NCBI RefSeq assembly: GCF_901000735.1
Contig: NC_081541.1
Location: forward strand, 27,058,258 to 27,122,257
Reading direction: 5' to 3'
DNA: 64,000 nt
Source: Corylus avellana
Taxonomy: Eukaryota > Streptophyta > Magnoliopsida > Fagales > Betulaceae
Below, one piece after another: positions 35,801-47,604 of this stretch. The notes under the pieces were generated by a model that was not told the origin of the DNA, ran no database searches, and worked only from the letters and a program-made list of their open reading frames with translations. Both the position numbers and the translations under genes were made by a program. Every line of letters starts with the position of its first letter. The stretch's first letter is position 1.

Positions 35801-38800
35801 GTTCTTCCACAATACTTGCAATTTCATGCCTTTGATACTAATTGTAACGGGTTCTTGAATTCTGGTTGTAAAGTATGGAAAAGATTGTAATTTTTGTAGT
35901 TGTTCCAGAATTGTGATAGTGAATTTGATGTATGGATGATGATGAAGGTATTGAATGTGGTAATTATAATGGGTTTGACTATATAGAATTGGATATGCGT
36001 AACACCCCACCCCATTAACACATAATATTGTCCGCTTTTGGTTCCTCCGAACCAGACTTCCTAGGAGGTCACTTATCCTGGTACTACTCTCGCATAAGCT
36101 CATGTAATTGCAGAGTTTTGATGGGATCATTGCCATCATGACTTTAAAACGCGTTGTTGTCATTGAGGGTGTAAAGTATACATATAAGCACATCTCCATC
36201 TCTATACGCAGGCGATGTGGGATGTCACAATCACCCCCTCTTAGGACCCAGTGTCCCCGCTAGCGACCCTCATGGGATTAGCCCATTCTTGGCGTCCCAA
36301 CGAGTGCCCACTAGCGACCTTCATGGGCTTGTGCACACTTCTCCCATCTTAGGCTGGGTAATGGCTCTGATACTATTTGTAACACCTCATTCCATTAACA
36401 CACAATATTGTCTGCTTTTGGCTTCCTTGAACCAGACTTCTCAGGAAGTCACACATCCTGGTACTATTCTCACATAAGCTCGCTTAACTACGGAGTTCTG
36501 GTGGGATTATTACCATCACGGCTTTAAAACGCGTTGTTGTCATTAATGGTGTAAAGTATACATATAAGCACGCACATCTCTATCACCATACCCAGGTGAT
36601 GAGGGACATCACAATACGGTTCCTCGATTGAATCATGTTTTTATTCTTGATTTTGTTTTTCAATGAATTTCACTTGTTCTTGTTGTTCCCCAGGCACTTC
36701 GACAAGTTCTTGGCTCTCAATCTCTACAATCTCAATTAGATTGTTCAATTGACTCAAAATCTCGCTTAAGCCCTCCAAAATACTGGCTTGAGATTCCAAA
36801 ATACTTGCCTGAGCATTTACTAAAGTCTTCATACTTTCTGCAATCTGGCTCATTTGTAGAGCCAACTTATTTTATATCTTTGGTGTTTTTTGTTGCCATT
36901 CCATTGTAGGAACTAAGTGCTCTGATACCAAATGTAGTGAGCTTCTTGAATTGTGTTTAGTCTGAATGTAAATTGTAATTTGTATGATATGTTTTGAATG
37001 GGAATTGGAATTGGATCGAAGATGAATTAAATGGAAGTGGAATGAATGAATGTATGTTAGTAGAAGATAGGGTTGACTGTTTCGAGAAGTCGCTCCCAAG
37101 AAGAAGGAAATTTGTTTATTTTTTGGATGATTTCATACATCATTCTTGGGCCCTTGTTATACGTGTTACAACTACTTCTAACAACTTGTAACAGAATAAC
37201 TCCCCCAACTTATTAGAAATGGGCTAACAACCCAATTACCCAAACCCAACTACTAAGCTGATTATATGGATCCTATCAAACCCATTGCATTGTTCCTTTC
37301 GTTTGTCTTAATATATCACACTTTATCTGGTTACTCATAAAGGCATGTTTCTGTAGCCAAAATGCTTATATGTTAATGTCTTTTGCAGCTCTCCAATGCA
37401 GAAGTTTGGTTTCAGCGGCCAAAAGACATAGTACGGAAATTGTTATCTGGGGATCTAGATCTTGGTTTTGTGGGTTTGGATACAGTCAGTGAATATGGTC
37501 AGGTAAGCATTAAGGTATCTGGTGTATTATTTCGTGTAGCAGGACGTCTCATTGATATTTTAATACCTAATTAATTGGGTCCCTAGGGCTAGAGAAAATG
37601 TTTAGGCCTATAATTCATAAAATAAAAACCTAATTGCCTTCCCATCTCTGCCAAACGACTAATTTTACAAAGTAGTATTTTCAAAGCCATAAATTTGAAA
37701 GAATGCTTTAAAGTGAAAATGCCCCTAGAATGTGCACAAGTATTTGTTTTATAAAAACATTGAGCTTAAGGCTTGTAATGAATGTTTTACACTGACCTAG
37801 TTTATGAGATATTCAGAATAAATTATCTAGAAATCATTAAGGTTAGATAATTTATAGAGTAATCTACTATCCCCACTAATTTAGATACTGAAGCATGACT
37901 CAGGAACCACAGGAATATTTACAAAGAGCAGGATTTTCTCTCTTTTAAACACACACAGATGCACCCATTGAAAATTGGCAGAGTGCTTCCATACGCCAAA
38001 ACAAACGGTTTTGTTTTTTGATAAGTAATGAAACAATCTCATAAAAAAGTATACGGTCCCATACTTTTCTTGAAGGGGAGAATTGCAATTAGCATATCAT
38101 ATATACTTTGGGTTATGGAGTCATTGTGGAATTAACTATCAATTGTGTATGTTTTTGTATCAAGAATTGGTATATGGAAATGCATTACCAGTAGACTTAT
38201 TTATTACTTCTGTCAGGATAATGAAGATCTTATTCTTGTTCATGATGCTCTTGAGTATGGGGACTGCCGTTTATCCCTTGCAGTAAGTCATTCTAGCAAG
38301 TAGTCAACTGAAGCATGGTGCTCATCTCATAGAGTTTTCTTTTGATACCTTAGTATATCCTTTGTTCTTTCAGATTCCCAAATATGGGATTTTTGAGAAC
38401 ATTAATTCTCTAAAAGAGCTAGCACAAATGCCTCAGTGGACTTATGAGAAGCCTCTTCGAGTCGCCACTGGATTCAACTATGTATGTTCTGTGTTTCATT
38501 TTGTTATATTTTATCATTGCTTATTATTTTTGGAGAGATTTTCTTCTGTAAGCTTCTAGGCAGATGGTTCTTTATTGATTTTGGTTTTGATTTCTTCTTC
38601 TGCACAGCTAGGTCCTAAATTTATGAGAGAAAATGGACTAAAGCACGTGACTTTTTCAACTGCTGATGGAGCACTGGAGGCAGCTCCTGCTGTAAGAAAT
38701 TGTTTTTTGGCTGTATAATTAGGAGATTTTCTTTCTTCTTCTTCTTGTCTCTTTTTCCTCATTCTATAAGCAAATTATTGTCTGCTTTGTTAGATAGTTT

Positions 38801-38911
38801 CAGTCACTCAAACATCAGCAAACTGAATGTTACTCTCAGGGAAGGGATGAATTTCTGCTGATTCAGAATATTGATGATGCTGCTAGTCAATTTAGTAGTT
38901 ATTGACATTCT

Positions 38912-38942
<31 letters not shown>

Positions 38943-41900
38943 TAATAAAACATGATTATTACTTATCAAAAAAAAAAATATATTTTTTTTCTTCCTTTCA
39001 AGCTAGTCTGTATATTTTATATATCTGCTTATTTTTTCTTCTCTAATAATATTATTATTATTTTTTAATAAAACATGATTATTACTTATCAAAAAAAATA
39101 TTAATTTTTTTTTCCTTTCAAGCTAGGCTGTATATTTTATATATCTGCTTATTTTTTCTTCTCTAATATTATTATTATTATTTTTTAATAAAACATGATT
39201 ATTTCCTTTCAAGCTAGGCTGTATATTTTATATATCTGCTTATTTTTTCTTCTCTAATATTATTATTATTATTTTTTAATAAAACATGATTATTTCCTTT
39301 CAAGCTAGGCTGTATATTTTATATATCTGCTTATTTTTTCTTCTCTAATATTTTGCGAGTATAGTGCTTAAATTGTGTTGGATATCATTTGATTGGCTAT
39401 TCTATATGCATGATTAGGGCTACCTCTAATTGTTTTTTTCTTTTCTTCCGTACGACAAGAAATGCATGTATAAAGAAGATATTGTTCAGGGGTAGGAGGG
39501 TTGGTCTGGTCACAAAAAGGCTTAGAAAGAATTTGAGACAGAGTGAAGAAGAATTGGATGGAAACACAAGCAAAATAGAATTAGAAGTAAAATGCTAGGC
39601 ACTGAAAACATAACTAAGCGACCACATATTCTTGGTGTCTTTTCTTCTCTTATTAAGGGAAAAGGGAAAAAAGAAAAGTTGTAAGTGAACTAATTCAGTT
39701 TCATGGGACTTTCAAAATGCACAATTTATGTGTGCCATGTAATTGTGGTTCTTAAAAAAGTTTATCAGCAAGTCATGGGTATAGGATGGTTGGAGCTTCT
39801 TCCAATATAGTATGAATGCATCAGTAACTGAATTGTAATATTTGATAATTAAGATATTTGATATATAAGAATGGTTTAAGAATTTTTTTCATGCTACAAT
39901 GTAGAAGATGGGGAGGAGTTGTCTATTTTTTTAGTTTTCCATTGTCTATTGTATTATTTTTATTTTTATAAGTAATTGAAATATCATTAAAAGCGAAAAA
40001 CATTATTCAAGTACATTAGATTCAGAGAAACACCTAGTTAGAAAAGGAAATCATGAAAATTAAGCACCAAAGGAGCTACAAACGCAGCTGTCAAAATATA
40101 AAGAGTATCAAAGAAAAAGCACCTAAGCTCTACTATCGTCCTCTCACGGTCCTCAAAACTTTGATAATTTCCTTCAATCCAAAGACATCACAAAAGGCAA
40201 GAATGCATCATCTTCCACACCAACAGTACTCTGAGTGCTACCACCAATCCACCAACAAACAAACAAGCCAACGACTCGGCATCATCCAAGACTGCCTAAA
40301 ATGACTGAAAAAAACATTTCATAAAGGCACAAGCAAGCTCACAACGGAGGAGAAGATGGTCCATGGATTCCCCATTCCTTTTGCACCTACAACACCTATT
40401 GATCATAATGACATGTCGCTTCCTAAGGTTGTTTATGGTAAGAATCTTCCCTAGGGCCCTAGACCAAGCAAAAAAGGCCGCTTTCAAAGAAACCTTAGTC
40501 TACCAAGTACTCTTTCAAGGGAAATAAGTGCCATCATTACCAGCAAAGACACAAAGCTAACAATGAACAACCCTTTTTTGGAGGGGCCCACCAAAGCTTG
40601 TCTTTACCTTCCGTCTAACTAACAAAATACAACAAATTGAACAATGAGATAAGGACATCCACCTACCAATCATGAGCCGCTCTAGCAAAGCTTAAGTTCC
40701 ATTGATTGGAGTCACCAGAAAACTTCAAGTGAGCCACTACAAAAGTATCCTTCGCGCAAGTAATACCATATAAATTTGGAAAGACTCTCTTTAGGGCTTT
40801 GTCCTCACACCACAGATCATGCCAGAATCTAACCTTGGCGCTATCTCCCACCTCAAACTTGGTATGACTTGAAAACTTCCCCCAATCCCTCCTTATATTC
40901 TTCCATGCCCCTGCCCCATACTACTCAAGAGGCTCAATAGAACACCACCCACCCCACAAACTGCCAAATTTAGAGTTCACCACAACTCTCCACCAAAGCC
41001 TCTCTCTCATGCACATAGCAGCAAAGCCATTATCCGAAGAGAGCATGATTGAATTTCAACAAGTTCTGAACCCTCAACCCTCCCTTAGAGATTGGAGAAC
41101 AAGCATTGGACCAGTTTACCGATGAAATTTGAATTCTTCGCTTAGCCCGCCCCATAAGAAATCTTGATAAAGTTTTTCTATGCAGTTTGCAACTCTCGCA
41201 CAGTGAGGGAAAAGGGACATGAAATATGTAGGCAAATTGGAGAGAGTTCTCATCATAAGGGTAATCCTACCACCCTTAGACAAGTATATATTTTTCCAAC
41301 TAGCCAACTGACGCTCTATCTTTTCAATAACACCGTCTCAAATAGACCTGGCCTTATAGGAGGCCCCCAACGAAAGATCAAGATTCTTCAAAGGTAAAGA
41401 AGAAACCCCGCAACTCAGAATGCCAACCAATCCATCCACATTGTCAACGTTACCCGCAAGAACCAATTCTGACTTAGCCAAATTAATATTCAAGCGAGAG
41501 ACAACTTTTTATTTTTTGGGTAAGTAATAACCAGTCTTATTAAAAAACGTAAGCCAAAGTATACGGGGAGTATACACCAAGGATCACTTAATTAGAAAGG
41601 GAAAAACGAATAAGAAAATTATCAAAGCTAATCGACAACGGGGACACATACGCTATTGTCCAAAGATACAAAGTATGAAAATAAGAGGATAAAATGTCCT
41701 CCGAGGACCTCTCCAAGTCCTCAAAGCTCCTATTATTCCTCTCCTTCCATAAACACCAAAAAAGGCAAGTAGGCACTATCTTCCAAACCACAGCACTCCC
41801 TCTTAAAGCATAAAAATAAAGCATGCAAATAGGAAGGTGGTTAGGCTTAGCCCCACAACAAAACCAAAGTATCACTGCAACCAATATATGTGAAATGTTA

Positions 41901-44900
41901 ACCTCATCTGAATGCCTAAATCCTTCAGAAAAGGCTGAGAAAAATCCCCATTACTAGTTGCAGAATGCATTCTACTTGAGGCTTCCATAACAATAACAAA
42001 GAGAAAATGCGACAAAGGATCTCTGTCTCAAACTACGTGAGCTACTAAAGAAACCAGACAGATTGCCATTCACCAAAACCGAAAAGTGGTCTGAAAAAAT
42101 ACAATGCGCTGTCCAAGAGCGCCATTTCTTCTCGAAACTACACCTCCTCAACAAGTAAGAGTCTCAATTGACATGGTCATAATCCTTCTCAATATCTAGT
42201 TTGCAAATCACCCTTGGCTCATTAGATTTGATTCCACTATCTAGGCATTCTTTTGCAATGAGAACAAAATCAAGGATTTGCCTACCTTGAACAAAAGCAT
42301 TATGGGGCTTTAAAATAATCTTCTTCACAACCCTTCTCAACCTATTGGCAAGGACTTTGGCAATAATCTTATAAACTTCACTTACAAGACTAATAAGCCG
42401 GAAGTCCTGAAGATCAATAGCTTCGGATTTCGTCGGAATGAGAGCAATGAAGGTGGCATTAAAACTTTTTTCAAACTTACAACTAGTATGAAAATCATGG
42501 AGTAGCCCCATAATGTATGCCTTGATCACATCCAAGCAAGTTTGAGAAAAAGCCACAGAAAAACCATCAAACCCAGGCGCCTTATCACTATTTATACCTT
42601 TCACCACCTCAAGAATCTTACTCTCCTCAAACGAACTCTCTAACCAAGAAGCTTGTATATCTTGTATATTTCATGATATATGCTTCTCCTTGTATATCTT
42701 CCCTTTAAAAAAAAGTGTTAAACATTTATGGCAAGCATTTGTCATAGGTAGTCCAATTTTTACGATATTATTGATCGCTGTGTTTAATTGGAGGCCTCTA
42801 GAAAGTGTTTTTTTAGCAACTTTCCAACTTATTTCACTCAGTGAGATTAAACATGAAAAGAAATTGGGTGATTATAGAAGAAATCAATTCTCTCTGGTCC
42901 CCCTCTACTTCTTTACCCTCATTCTTTTGCCTTTGTTTTTTCAGGTTAAGACCAACCTTAGTGGTAATCCTCACTAAATTCTTGCTAAATTGGTCCAAAA
43001 CTAAAAACCTTGAACGCTTCAACAAGCTATGGACAAGAAATGGCATGCACTCTCATATGTTTTTCAATTTATTTTTGGTCCATCTACTATCACGTTCTAG
43101 TATTTTTGTACTTAGATTACACACTTACGTTGTCTTATTGTCAGAATTATCGTGGCATAGAGGTAGGCAATGGCTTTGAGAGGAAGTTTTGGTTCTTATT
43201 GTAGATCAATTTATAGTATGAGTAAGCAATGTTTAGTTACTTATCTTCCTAACGCTTGCTTTAAGATCTTCATGTTTTGGATAATATTGTTGCTTGTTGT
43301 AAAAGAAAAATATGTTTTGGATAATGGTTTTATTAAGTGTAGCTATCTGGGTAATAAATACATGCTATAAACAATGTTTATAACAATGTTTATAAATACA
43401 TGAGTAAACAATGTTTATAACCACATGATATTTATGTAGACTATTTGTCTTTTCTGTTAATTTAGATGGGGATAGCTGATGCTATTTTGGACCTTGTGAG
43501 TAGTGGAACAACACTCAGAGAAAACAACTTGAAAGAAATAGAAGGCGGAATATTGTTGGAAAGCCAGGTAAGCTATCGTGGGCTGTGGATGACTTTTCCA
43601 AGCATGTTATAGTTTCCAGAATGCTATTAAGAGTCTCAATTCTTCAAAAAAAAAAAAAAAAAAGAGTCTCAAGGCGGCTGGTTTTACATTCTGTCTTTAT
43701 AAAATCTTGTCTTACCTAAAAGGTTCAAATATCCTTCAGGCTGTTCTTGTTGCAAGCAGGAAATCATTGATTGAGCGGAAAGGCACATTGGACATGACAC
43801 ATGAGATTCTTGAGAGATTGGAGGCGCATTTGAGGGCAATTGGTCAATTCACGGTATGCCATGTTTCTTAAGCTGGGGTGGTTTTCTATTTATCTTCAGC
43901 TTTCTTTTGTTTACACACTTCCATTGGCAGGTTACTGCAAACATGAGGGGAAGTAGTGCGGAGGAAGTGGCTGAGAGAATACTGAGTCAGCCATCATTAT
44001 CTGGACTGCAGGTATGATTTGGGATGAAATCACTTTTCTTCCCCCAAGTAGCTTTCCCACTCGGTGTTCATTATTTTATTTGTACCAGTGGAACATAAAT
44101 CATGATTGGGATCTGTATTCATGAAGAGATTGTTTTTCATGCTTGTATGCTAACCTTTTTGAATGTCAAGAGCTCCTCTAAATCCTTCGTTTGCATGTAC
44201 AGGGACCCACTGTAAGTCCAGTATTTTGTAAAAGTGATGGGAGGGTAGCTGCAGATTACTATGCCATCGTCATATGTGTACCCAAAAAGGCACTCTACAA
44301 GTCTGTACAACAGTTGAGAGCGGTGAGTCATTACTATATGTGATAATTATTTGCAATGTAAAAGGAAACCTAGATTTCCCATCTCTTTTTCCAATATCAC
44401 ATGGTGACTGGTAGGCTGGTAGCTATGTTGGGTAGCACATATGCATGCCTGGCACTGTCACTGGCATCAAAGCTCTTTCATAATTTACTTTCATGACATG
44501 GACAAGGATCTTCTCCATTTTATTTGAAATTGATGGTATTCATTTTATAGTCAAAATTTAAAGTTGATGCATCTAATAGTGTACATGATATCAATGTTGG
44601 TACGTCTTTTAAAAAGTTTAAATAATGTGATCATGTCAACCGTTAGATGTACCAACTTTAAATCCTAGTCATGAAATGGATTGCCTTCCTTACCATTACA
44701 TGTACCAACACAGAAAGGCAACCCAAATATTTACTTTCTATTTCGCTTGCCTTGCCGTGTGTCATTATCCCATTGAGGTATTTCTGGCTAGTTCCACCCT
44801 GGGTTGATTGGTTGAGTTTCCCCAACCAGGTATCCTCCTGTGAACTTATTAATTGCTTGGATATTGGTTATGCAGATTGGAGGAAGTGGAGTTCTCATTT

Positions 44901-44971
44901 CTCCTTTGACCTATATTTTTGATGAAGAGACTCCAAGATGGCGCGAGCTTCTATCAAAACTCGGGCTCTAG
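32006..44971 (+). CDS. HISN1: ATP phosphoribosyltransferase, chloroplast (complete, 11 exons)
   Basis: Exons 32006-32224, 32320-32379, 37389-37502, 38217-38282, 38374-38481, 38608-38691, 43466-43567, 43740-43853, 43931-44011, 44203-44322 and 44876-44971 join in frame with GT-AG introns to 387 residues. The enzyme condenses ATP with PRPP to N1-(5-phosphoribosyl)-ATP, the first and His-inhibited step of histidine synthesis, in plastids. Exon 1 has a Ser-rich transit-like N-terminus of about 45 residues, then [19 protein letters not shown]. Other landmarks are [35 protein letters not shown] (PRPP-binding region) and the C-terminal regulatory domain with [20 protein letters not shown] and [14 protein letters not shown]. 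The start is in an ACCATG context. Introns 2 (5.0 kb) and 6 (4.8 kb) are enlarged by transposons. No disabling change seen. Confidence 0.96.
32591..33330. mobile_element. Inverted pair of LTR fragments in HISN1 intron 2
   Basis: From TGTAATGGGTCTGATAGG (32591) the plus strand follows the LTR at 36933-37289 (there on the minus strand) to CACAATTCAAGAAG (33109). From about 33120 the sequence turns back and repeats the distal LTR half in inverse orientation to about 33325 (TTCTTGAATTTTGTTTAGAC ... CCAAGAAGAAG). The result is a hairpin with arms of about 190 nt. The first LTR is split by a MITE at 32734-32932. Confidence 0.7.
32734..32932. mobile_element. MITE with (GA)n core
   Basis: TTGGCTTAGGTGCTGTAAAA at the left is the inverted relative of TTTTTAGCACATAAGC at the right. 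Inner arms AGTCTAGATTT and AAATCTAGACT also pair. A GA microsatellite (32819-32850) lies in the middle. Confidence 0.6.
33843..34043 (-). pseudogene. LINE ORF1-like fragment
   Basis: The minus strand encodes [20 protein letters not shown] and [20 protein letters not shown], which recall plant L1 ORF1-type remnants. Low certainty. It lies in HISN1 intron 2. Confidence 0.25.
34170..35375 (+). mobile_element. 5'-truncated LINE, RT C-terminal (zf-RVT) region
   Basis: The translation shows [20 protein letters not shown] and [11 protein letters not shown], then [19 protein letters not shown] and [13 protein letters not shown], the zf-RVT region that follows plant L1 reverse transcriptases. It ends with CAAGGGCTTTGCC...AATAAATTATTG and an A-run near 35371. 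A 127-bp tandem duplication (about 34225-34478) lies in the coding remnant. Stops and frameshifts throughout. Confidence 0.7.
35376..35997. other. Intronic sequence with an unexplained GC-richer patch
   Basis: 35395-35700 is GC-richer than the surroundings and keeps open frames on both strands (for example minus 35434-35685, [20 protein letters not shown]). I do not recognise it. It may be a captured gene fragment within HISN1 intron 2. Confidence 0.3.
35998..36617 (+). repeat. TGTAACACCCC-family repeat, two tandem copies
   Basis: Copy a (35998-36377) and copy b (36378-36617, truncated) both contain ACACAATATTGTC, GAACCAGACTTC and TTTAAAACGCGTTGTTGTCAT. They are joined through CTGATACTATTTGTAACACC, the same junction seen at 4912-4930. 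Confidence 0.7.
36641..36932 (-). pseudogene. Retrotransposon 5' internal fragment with primer-binding site
   Basis: On the minus strand the LTR end is followed after two bases by TGGTATCAGAGC (36930-36919), complementary to the 3' end of initiator tRNA-Met. MEWQQKTPK and a coiled-coil-like frame ([20 protein letters not shown], then Glu/Gln-rich) follow, a gag N-terminus. The rest of the element is absent. Confidence 0.7.
36933..37289 (-). repeat. LTR, 357 bp
   Basis: On the minus strand TGCAATGGGTTTG...GCTCACTACA (TG...CA), directly followed by a tRNA-Met primer-binding site, so it is a 5' LTR. It lies 100 bp upstream of HISN1 exon 3. It shares its sequence with the inverted fragments at 32591-33330. 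Confidence 0.75.
38943..39350 (+). repeat. Four-copy tandem repeat in HISN1 intron 6
   Basis: Units begin TAATAAAACATGATTATT at 38943, 39066, 39186 and 39277 and end GCTTATTTTTTCTTCTCTAA. The first two units carry an extra ACTTATCAAAAAA segment, the LINE tail signature; the last two lack it. Confidence 0.85.
39955..42670 (-). mobile_element. Decayed L1-like LINE in HISN1 intron 6
   Basis: Reverse transcriptase remnants on the minus strand: [57 protein letters not shown] (42607-42164), then a shifted frame with [20 protein letters not shown] (42130-41990), [20 protein letters not shown] (41290) and zf-RVT regions to 40296. The 3' end AATTACTTATAAAAATAAAA is at about 39960. A second LINE 3' fragment (41505-41890) is inserted within it. 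Multiple stops; not functional. Confidence 0.8.
41505..41890 (-). mobile_element. LINE 3' fragment nested in another LINE
   Basis: The minus strand encodes [20 protein letters not shown] and ends TTATTACTTACCCAAAAAAT, a LINE C-terminus plus tail. It interrupts the RT remnant of the surrounding element. Confidence 0.6.
43640..43661 (+). mobile_element. LINE tail-only insertion (22 nt)
   Basis: TTCTTC plus an A-run between perfect 11-bp direct repeats AAGAGTCTCAA at 43629-43639 and 43662-43672, in HISN1 intron 7. Confidence 0.7.
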
Positions 44972-46010
44972 TCTCATGCAGTCGATGCCTCATGCAGCTT
45001 GTTGCAGTTCTGTATTATTATTGATGAAAAATTGGACAAAAAAAAGTGAATGGAAAAGCATCACTCTCCCGCTTTTCCAAAATGCAATATGTAGCTCAAA
45101 ACTTTGTAAAATTCACTTGTGAAAATCTCTTTTTAGTTTTAAAGAGGCATTTGACCTCAAAAAAGTCTACCAAATGGCTACTTAGTATATCAATAATCAT
45201 TGTGATAATGCTGTAATGTGTAGGTTTCTTTAGCATAGTAGGAGCTCAAATATTTCATTTTTTGTTTTGGAGTCTTTGTTTTTGCAATGGCAGTCGAGTT
45301 GGTACACTGCCAAATAAGTGGAAAATTTTCAAGATTCTATTGCTCAAATTGATGGGGATCTATTGGCTTTCCTAGTTTTGTAAATGCTATCAGTTTTCCC
45401 TATCATCTTTAGAGCCATTGCCATGCATGGTTCAAGTGCCTACTCTTTACCCCCCACCTTTTTTTCCCCAGAAATATACTTATTTTTGTTGTCACGCTTG
45501 TTGAATATGAAAAAATGGTGCCTGGAAAAATATTGACTATTTAATTACTTCATCAAATGAACATTTCAGTAAAGCTAGAAAAATCAATGTTGAAGTTAGG
45601 ATTTTTTTCTCAATAGGTGAGAATTCCAAATGATTATGTATGGGTTGATATTGTCTTTCACGAAAAAAGTTGTCATCTCAAATCAATAAATCTTTACAAT
45701 TGCCATTCATAAGTTTTCAAATTTTGGAAGGGTTACATGCTCATCTCCTTATCAATCCATAATTGATTAAAAAAATAATAAATTAATTTAAGCTCAACAC
45801 TATTGGTAAAATATGAATTGATACGCCCTAAAGATTCCATTTAAATACTCCGAAGAAAATTAATTAATTTTAATTAAAACTAAATAAATCATGAGAGAAA
45901 AATCTTAAACTGCTATAATATTCGAAGTAAATGGACTACTCAATAGATGTTAAATGTGCTAGCTTTATTGTTAAACAATTAAAAAGTATGATAGTTTCAA
46001 AGGAAATTGG
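44972..46010. other. HISN1 3' region and spacer
   Basis: Presumed 3' UTR just after the TAG at 44969-44971, then AT-rich spacer. No gene seen. Confidence 0.45.
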
Positions 46011-46019
46011 TAGTAGCTC

Positions 46020-47010
46020 ACTGAATAGTCTTCTCTTTTCTTTCCGTTCTCTCTTCTCAAAAATCCATAGTCTTCCTCCAACGGCTGTCATGGGAGGAGG
46101 GAGCCTTGGCTCCTTCCTCCTTCTCCCCTTCTCCCCCTCCCGCCCTCTCCCTCTTCCTCTCCCTATCCTTCTCGCCTCTTTTGAGGCCAAATCCATCTCT
46201 TTTGAGGTCCTATCTGCCTCTTCGGAGGCCTTATCTTACGTTTTTGTCGTATTTTCTTTTTTCAATAACTGCATCGCCCAATCCTCCATTGTAAATCCAT
46301 CGTTCACCGGTGTCACCGATAGCTCCCAGCTTTGAATCGGCTCCCTTCTTAGAATTTTTGGGTTTGATTTTTTTCAAAATTAGATCTAAGCATTTCGGGA
46401 AGCCACCGCCATACACGTACCTCTCCACCTTGTTCCTGGGTGTCGCCACTTCCGTCTGCCGCCAGAACCACCTCCATACAATGTCCACGTGTCGGAGTGT
46501 GATGAACACGCAACTGCGAGTAGATCTCACTCGCAGGCGCGTGCAGCCCACATGCCGTCCTTCCGGTGCTGCACCTCCAGTGCTCCACCTCATCCATCTC
46601 CGCCTCCGGTGCACCTCCATCGTTCGATGCAATTTGTGTCTAGTTTGTTATAGGTTTTGTTTTTTTTTTTTTCTTGTGTTTTTGTGCTGGAATTTCTTTC
46701 CATAGGCTTTGGATCGTTTATCATCAGTGTTTTCTTTGTTGTTGTTGTTATGGCTATCCTTCGGGTGTGCTGCAACGGTTCTCTTGGGTGCACCATTTAT
46801 GGTGTACTTTTACAAACCACCTTAATTGGTGGCCAATTTTCTTGGTCTTCGTACCAAGAAAGCATAGGCCGCGTCATTCATTTGATGTATTGCCTCCTTT
46901 TTTTTTTTTTTGTTTACTCATACTAATGGGGTCGCTTTGGGGCTTATTGTTGGGTTGCCTAGCCCTTTGTTATTTGTTGTAATCTTTTGTTTTATCTAAA
47001 AAAAAAGTCA
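46020..47010 (+). repeat. Second copy of the putative A-tailed repeat
   Basis: It has the same order of landmarks as 27440-28610: pyrimidine-rich start, GGAGGAGGGAG, CTCACTCGCAGG, T-rich section and a tail (TAATCTTTTGTTTTATC plus A-run). No domain recognised. Confidence 0.35.
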
Positions 47011-47409
47011 AATCAATGGAACTCAAATGCTTAATGCATAGATGGAAGATTGCCTAAAGTTTAAAAAAAACACTAACAAGTTTAAATAGCTCAATTCCTA
47101 AAAGCTCATATTTTTGTTTATAAGATTGATGGGATGGGGCACTTTCTTTGGTTGTTGTCCAAGTGACAAAAATTGGGTAGACAATCCCTTTAAGTTAGAG
47201 TTCATTAAAGAGGGAGTTAAACCCAGAACTCACATCTGACACTACTAAAAATAGCTGGCAGCTACCAAGGCACTATAAGCATGCAAAAAGACTGAAGATT
47301 TACAAAAAAGCTCACGTGAATGCAATTAATAGTTATTATGTTTAATTACTACCATAATGGTAATTATGACTCTAGTATTAAAGTGATTGTAATTCCAACA
47401 ATAAAGATT

Positions 47410-47560
47410 AGTATAACTTCAGTCGTACCAATAATAACTACTTCGGACGTAACAATAATGATAGCTTCAAGAGCAACAATAACAACTTCAGCAGTAATAA
47501 TAATGACAACTTCAATAGTGACAGTGACAACTTTATAGTAACAATAACAATCAATAATAA
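47410..47560 (+). repeat. Degenerate 21/24-bp minisatellite
   Basis: About six units starting CTTCA/CTTCG, for example CTTCAAGAGCAACAATAACA and CTTCAATAGTGACAGTGACA, spaced 20-24 nt. The same array is at 54604-54754. Confidence 0.6.
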
Positions 47561-47604
47561 TAACTCTAACATCAACAATATGAGAATAATTGCAACATTA
47601 ATCG

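Noticed and set aside
38943..39350. CRISPR-like regular repeats
   Set aside because: Long variable-length units with no unique spacers, in a plant intron; an ordinary tandem repeat.
47320..47538. 72-codon Ile/Thr-rich ORF, repeated at 54514
   Set aside because: It is produced by a degenerate 21/24-bp minisatellite; no start context or domain.
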